A stretch of 64,000 bases of DNA from Bacteroidota bacterium (lineage in GTDB: Bacteria; Bacteroidota; Bacteroidia; Bacteroidales; Dysgonomonadaceae). Location of the stretch: contig JAEZGN010000016.1 in NCBI GenBank assembly GCA_023437305.1, positions 124,001 to 188,000 of the forward strand. The letters run 5' to 3'. The notes below the pieces were generated by a model. That model was not told the origin of the DNA and made no database searches. It saw only the letters and a list, made by a program, of their open reading frames with translations. How positions within the stretch are numbered: position 1 is the stretch's first letter; every line of letters starts with the position of its first letter. Positions 61,701 through 64,000 of this stretch are shown here, piece after piece. The translations under genes were made by a program, and so were the position numbers.

Positions 61701-61948
61701 GTACCGGCATCGATAGTGAATGTTCCGGTTTCATCGCTAGTTGCCCTCCCAACATTCGATTTAACTGATACTTCTACGCCTGACACAGGTTTCCCATATA
61801 AATCTACTACGACGCCCGAAAAACCTGAAGTACCGGTATTCGCTGCCACAGGCTCTTGGGCATAAACAGCCTCATATCCGCAAAACAACAATACTACCAT
61901 AAGCAGAAAGCAACTCCTGCTTACTTTTTTATATATTGAATTATACAT
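58769..61948 (-). CDS. SusC/RagA-family TonB-dependent transporter (first SusC)
   Basis: A 1059-residue SusC with signal peptide (about 1-30), carboxypeptidase-like domain (FSGVVVDLYGKPVSGVEVSV, about 42-115), plug (ANILGALAGRLPGLYVSQTRG, SFIMRGANSPVVIVDGFQS) and barrel ending in FNTGINIKF. The TonB-side motif is a variant: the usual VVVxGYG is absent and KTVSKQSYLGAASTI occupies its place. It is paired with the SusD at 56969 and preceded by the DUF4961-like lipoprotein. Confidence 0.93.
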   Translation of the reverse strand: MYNSIYKKVSRSCFLLMVVLLFCGYEAVYAQEPVAANTGTSGFSGVVVDLYGKPVSGVEVSVKSNVGRATSDETGTFTIDAGTGATLILTHPAYLVKEIKISKDMPKDKVLKIGMEEKKLKNPENLDIPYGKTVSKQSYLGAASTIYTDEITPTLSANILGALAGRLPGLYVSQTRGYRNTFTDPSVITNNFIGALADDSKVGYNDNTQYSFIMRGANSPVVIVDGFQSELFNLDMESVESVSIQKDALSSMFLGGRSSRGVLYVTTKKPVGDGFKISFTGRYGVQEPIKTLKPLPSYQWAYLLNEALVNDGKKGLYLASDIESFRNGSNPTAYPNVNWNDQILKSSSNIQSYNLNATGGNKTAQYFVSLGYFGEDGLLREDSKNSYNTNLSYERYMVTSKINVNVLNNLKMSATIIGRIEEGNQPGAGLSSIMNDVYSLPGGVYPIYNPNGSYGGNNNYQNNLMAKTISSGYIKDMMRDGYGNIVIDHDMSWLAEGLSATAVGNVSSQSRSALFRNKQEPVYQYIPYSDGSGGDYERFGSIATQKNDFVGVSNFQHFFGQVALNYKKKINAVHSIEGNVSADIKQVLDNYQLPEVPANINGEFKYNYGDKYFAQAAISQSYLNRYAPGKRWGTFYAFGLGWDISKETFMQSVDWVNKLKLRGVFGETGNSIGRSNYYTWRQQYDTDINAVASASYPQGSSYTSWYSDPALGLIETNNSLANPNLTWERAYKLNLGLDASLFNNKLQITGDFYSDKYFDLLMTRGKSIELIGLNYPSENIGKVRYQGVDLSVTYQNNIGDFNYYVTGNWSITQSKILFMDEQNVPYDYMRRTGNPVGTRYGLISEGFFQTREEVANSPVISGYKIVPGDLKYKDMNGDGEINEYDQTVIGGNKPLSFFGLNLGFEYKGFELSALFQGAYNREIYFPDAGWEYATGFIAWGNTYSQAYEHTLRRWTPETAETALFPRLSTSPNYNVAPSGMSNSFWLKSGNYIRLKNLNVAYTFPDSFSRNYLGGVKVKIFVSGQNLWTKSAFGLVDPEVIDFRSYPALRGFNTGINIKF

Positions 61949-61979
61949 AAATTCTTGTTTTTAATTTTATACATTAATC

Positions 61980-63101
61980 TCACTTGCAAACAAAGTAGTA
62001 TATGAATGGCTCTATCGGCCTTCCGGGACGTACCAACTCTTCCTCATAGCCCGGCTCCATAGCTCCCGCCACCTTGTCATCATATTTGGACACATAGAGG
62101 CTTCCATCTTTGTTTGTGAAATAGTATTCGATACGCGTAATTGTCTCGTTGGACGGAACACTAAAATACCCTTCGGGCCATACTGTCCTGCTCCACATAA
62201 CTCCCCATTGAGAGTCTTTTACCAATTTTGTTTTATCGGAAATCTCATCCACAGTGTACATATTCCCTTCTGCTGTATATGCTTTGGCATTGAGGTATAT
62301 ATCTGTTTCATCTATCAGAGGGTTATTATAATAATCACCGATATACTTGAATGTTAAAATATCGTTTTGAGTAGCATTACCCGGCGTTGCCTGATAAAAA
62401 TGATATTGGCAAAAATCGATAGGTTCAGCACCTTCTCCGTCGGTTACGTCAAAGCAGTCTCCCCACATTACCTTCCAACGATCTTCATCTGTTCCCATGC
62501 CGTCTCCGTCATAATTGACAAAGAATCCTATTTTAGCTCTTAAATTGTCAGGTCCTGTCTTTATTTTTATCCTTACTTTTACAAATAAAGTATATGCATT
62601 TCCGCCATTGAAAATTGTCCACGGATCATCAGCCTGAAATGCAACCCATTGGGTATCATCTAAAATATTCGGATTACGTCCACCAACAGCATTAAGAAGC
62701 GCTTGACTCCAAGTCAGACCGGGTTGGCTTTTCGGAGAAGTACCTTCGGGTATTGGTGACATTTTATATTCGGTGCCCAAATCTTCATTATTTTCCCATG
62801 TCAATATTGCAGATTTAGCTTCTGTCCATGCTTTTGGCACATTAAGTGCTACAATTAGCCGATGAGTTTCATTATCATAATTTGATGCACATTTTACATA
62901 CATGATATATTCGGCATATTCGCCAGCTTTCACTGAATTTGTTTTATAGATAATCGGCGAATTATTGTCCTGATATTCATCCTTAAATACATCTCCGTGG
63001 TTTTCATACCATGCTATACCACAAGAAATAAATATAACAAGAACCAACAGGCAGCCGAGTATTTTATATATCAATATTCTGTTCTTCAATTTTAGTTTCA
63101 T
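61980..63101 (-). CDS. DUF4961-like lipoprotein of the PUL
   Basis: The ATG at 63101 is chosen over an upstream TTG (63110). The product has 373 aa with lipobox Cys27 (FISCGIA). The mature part has an immunoglobulin-like start (SVKAGEYAEYIMYVKCAS) and a large beta domain with WGDCFDVTDGEGAEPIDFCQY. It looks like the DUF4961 group found next to SusC/D genes in Bacteroidales, likely a surface glycan-binding protein (SusE/F role). It lies 11 bp from the DUF5004-like gene and 31 bp ahead of SusC. Confidence 0.72.
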   Translation of the reverse strand: MKLKLKNRILIYKILGCLLVLVIFISCGIAWYENHGDVFKDEYQDNNSPIIYKTNSVKAGEYAEYIMYVKCASNYDNETHRLIVALNVPKAWTEAKSAILTWENNEDLGTEYKMSPIPEGTSPKSQPGLTWSQALLNAVGGRNPNILDDTQWVAFQADDPWTIFNGGNAYTLFVKVRIKIKTGPDNLRAKIGFFVNYDGDGMGTDEDRWKVMWGDCFDVTDGEGAEPIDFCQYHFYQATPGNATQNDILTFKYIGDYYNNPLIDETDIYLNAKAYTAEGNMYTVDEISDKTKLVKDSQWGVMWSRTVWPEGYFSVPSNETITRIEYYFTNKDGSLYVSKYDDKVAGAMEPGYEEELVRPGRPIEPFIYYFVCK

Positions 63102-63112
63102 GGCTTTCAATT

Positions 63113-63568
63113 TTAATTATTAGGCACTTTTTTAAGAACATAAGAATAAATATTACTGTAGCAGCCCGGCGAGAAAGAAAGGGTTATCTGTCGTTCTCCA
63201 CCTACAGTCTGATATTCGAATGCAGAGGTATTCGATTCTGCTGAAGCTTCTTCTTTGAATATTAATTTTGTAGGATATTGAGGATCATTTACATCCCAAG
63301 TACCTCCTTGGCGTACCAAGAAAGGAAGGTAATTATCTATGGTATAGGTATTGTCATCCTTTAGATTGATTCTAAAGTTACTGAAATCCATAATTTTGGT
63401 TATGTCCAAACCATTTCTTGTTGCCTTGGTTATGTACCAAGTGCCTGCAATTTCTTTAACTGGTTCATCCCCTGTATAATCAGTAGAGTCTTTGAACTTA
63501 TCGCAGGAAATGAATAGTTGTACCATAATAAAAAGTATAAAATACTTTTTTATAGCTAGTTTTTTCAT
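63113..63568 (-). CDS. DUF5004-like (lipocalin-like) lipoprotein
   Basis: Lipobox Cys22 (LFISCDKF). The remaining 125 residues start IAGTWYITKATRNGLDITK and read as a small beta-barrel (KDDNTYTIDN ... GGTWDVNDPQYP ... KLIFKEEAS). This is the layout of DUF5004/lipocalin-like proteins, which occur with SusD and DUF4961 in PULs. Role is likely surface glycan binding or complex assembly; not established. Confidence 0.7.
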   Translation of the reverse strand: MKKLAIKKYFILFIMVQLFISCDKFKDSTDYTGDEPVKEIAGTWYITKATRNGLDITKIMDFSNFRINLKDDNTYTIDNYLPFLVRQGGTWDVNDPQYPTKLIFKEEASAESNTSAFEYQTVGGERQITLSFSPGCYSNIYSYVLKKVPNN

Positions 63569-63611
63569 GATAAATCTTTGTTTACGGAATTAGAATAAAG
63601 TGTATTCTTTA

Positions 63612-64000
63612 CTAATAATTAGGATTCTGTATCAAGTTCGGAGATTTGGATGTTTCCGAATATGGTATCGGCCAGAAATACATTGCCTTTCTGAAAGAGC
63701 GTTGCCTTACATCAAAACGTTTATAGGTCTTACCTCCTCCTGCTTTCAATTGTACCTCCATACCCGTCATCATCAGATTGTCTGTTTGTTCTGCAATTTT
63801 CCAACGTCGCACATCAAAGAACCGCATCCCCTCGATTGCAAACTCTATACGTCTCTCATTCCTAAGAGCTTCACGCATCTCTAAGCGAGTCATATTTGGT
63901 TTCAACCCATACATCCCATCTTCTCCGGCATCAATTCCTCCTCTGGCTCTGATATCTTTCAGAATTGTATATGTTTCTTCGCTTGTAGGAACTAGATCAG
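63612..64000 (-). CDS. SusD/RagB-family lipoprotein, C-terminal part (runs off the window)
   Basis: The frame stays open to the right edge, so only the last 129 or so residues are here: LVPTSEETYTILKDIRARGG, MREALRNERRIEFAIEGMRF, FDVRRWKIAEQ, and YFWPIPYSETSKSPNLIQNPNY. These match the SusD C-terminus closely. Its SusC partner is presumably just beyond the window. It is the first gene of the visible part of the PUL. Confidence 0.93.
   Translation of the reverse strand, partial: DLVPTSEETYTILKDIRARGGIDAGEDGMYGLKPNMTRLEMREALRNERRIEFAIEGMRFFDVRRWKIAEQTDNLMMTGMEVQLKAGGGKTYKRFDVRQRSFRKAMYFWPIPYSETSKSPNLIQNPNY

Noticed and set aside
63102..63110. TTG start for the DUF4961-like lipoprotein
   Set aside because: A normal ATG three codons later gives a better signal peptide.
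1..64000. CRISPR array, IS element, integrase or prophage
   Set aside because: No regularly spaced repeats, transposase or integrase motifs were seen anywhere, including next to the tRNA genes.

Overview
The window is AT-rich DNA from a member of the Bacteroidota, most likely order Bacteroidales (a Dysgonomonas-like anaerobe fits, but species cannot be fixed from the sequence alone). Evidence: SusC/SusD pairs with clustered glycoside hydrolases, LruC, DUF4625 and DUF4961/DUF5004-type lipoproteins, a fused two-subunit 2-oxoacid:ferredoxin oxidoreductase, and repeated promoters of the Bacteroidota sigma-ABfr type (TTG, 19-21 bp, TAnnTTTG) in front of genes.

Region 1 (1-15.8 kb) is mostly core metabolism: korAB, small lipoproteins and hypotheticals, a lone HsdR_N-like nuclease next to a 475-residue protein of unknown function, tRNA-Gly(CCC)/tRNA-Leu(CAG), a periplasmic rhodanese, a methionine ABC importer (metNI divergent from metQ), an SRP RNA followed directly by tRNA-Thr(TGT), pepT, gcvT and a YpfJ-like zinc metallopeptidase.

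Region 2 (16-38.3 kb) is a surface-polysaccharide locus with heavy signalling content. A multi-PAS hybrid histidine kinase, a membrane-anchored endonuclease/exonuclease/phosphatase protein, a receiver-histidine kinase and an LruC lipoprotein lead into a long, tightly packed operon. That operon runs: stand-alone receiver, initiating sugar transferase with a receiver-like N-terminus, TolC-like half protein, Wzz/Wzc-type co-polymerase with a degenerate kinase domain, Wzy-like polymerase, six glycosyltransferases, a hexapeptide acyltransferase and a Wzx flippase.

Region 3 (38.4-42.0 kb) is a metal-acquisition module, probably zinc: a Fur/Zur-family repressor diverges from a Cys/His-rich membrane protein, a ZnuD-like TonB-dependent receptor and a His-rich DUF4625 lipoprotein.

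Region 4 (42.1-64.0 kb, all minus strand) is a polysaccharide utilisation locus. In transcription order it has the end of a SusD running off the window, two lipoproteins (DUF5004- and DUF4961-like), SusC, SusD, a second SusC, then GH92, GH2 with an inserted F5/8-type domain, GH92, GH130 and GH78. The enzyme set points to a mannose-rich glycan (alpha- and beta-mannosides) carrying rhamnose. An internal promoter with repeated TGACA boxes precedes the GH130-GH78 pair, and a hairpin cluster separates the transporter genes from the enzyme genes.
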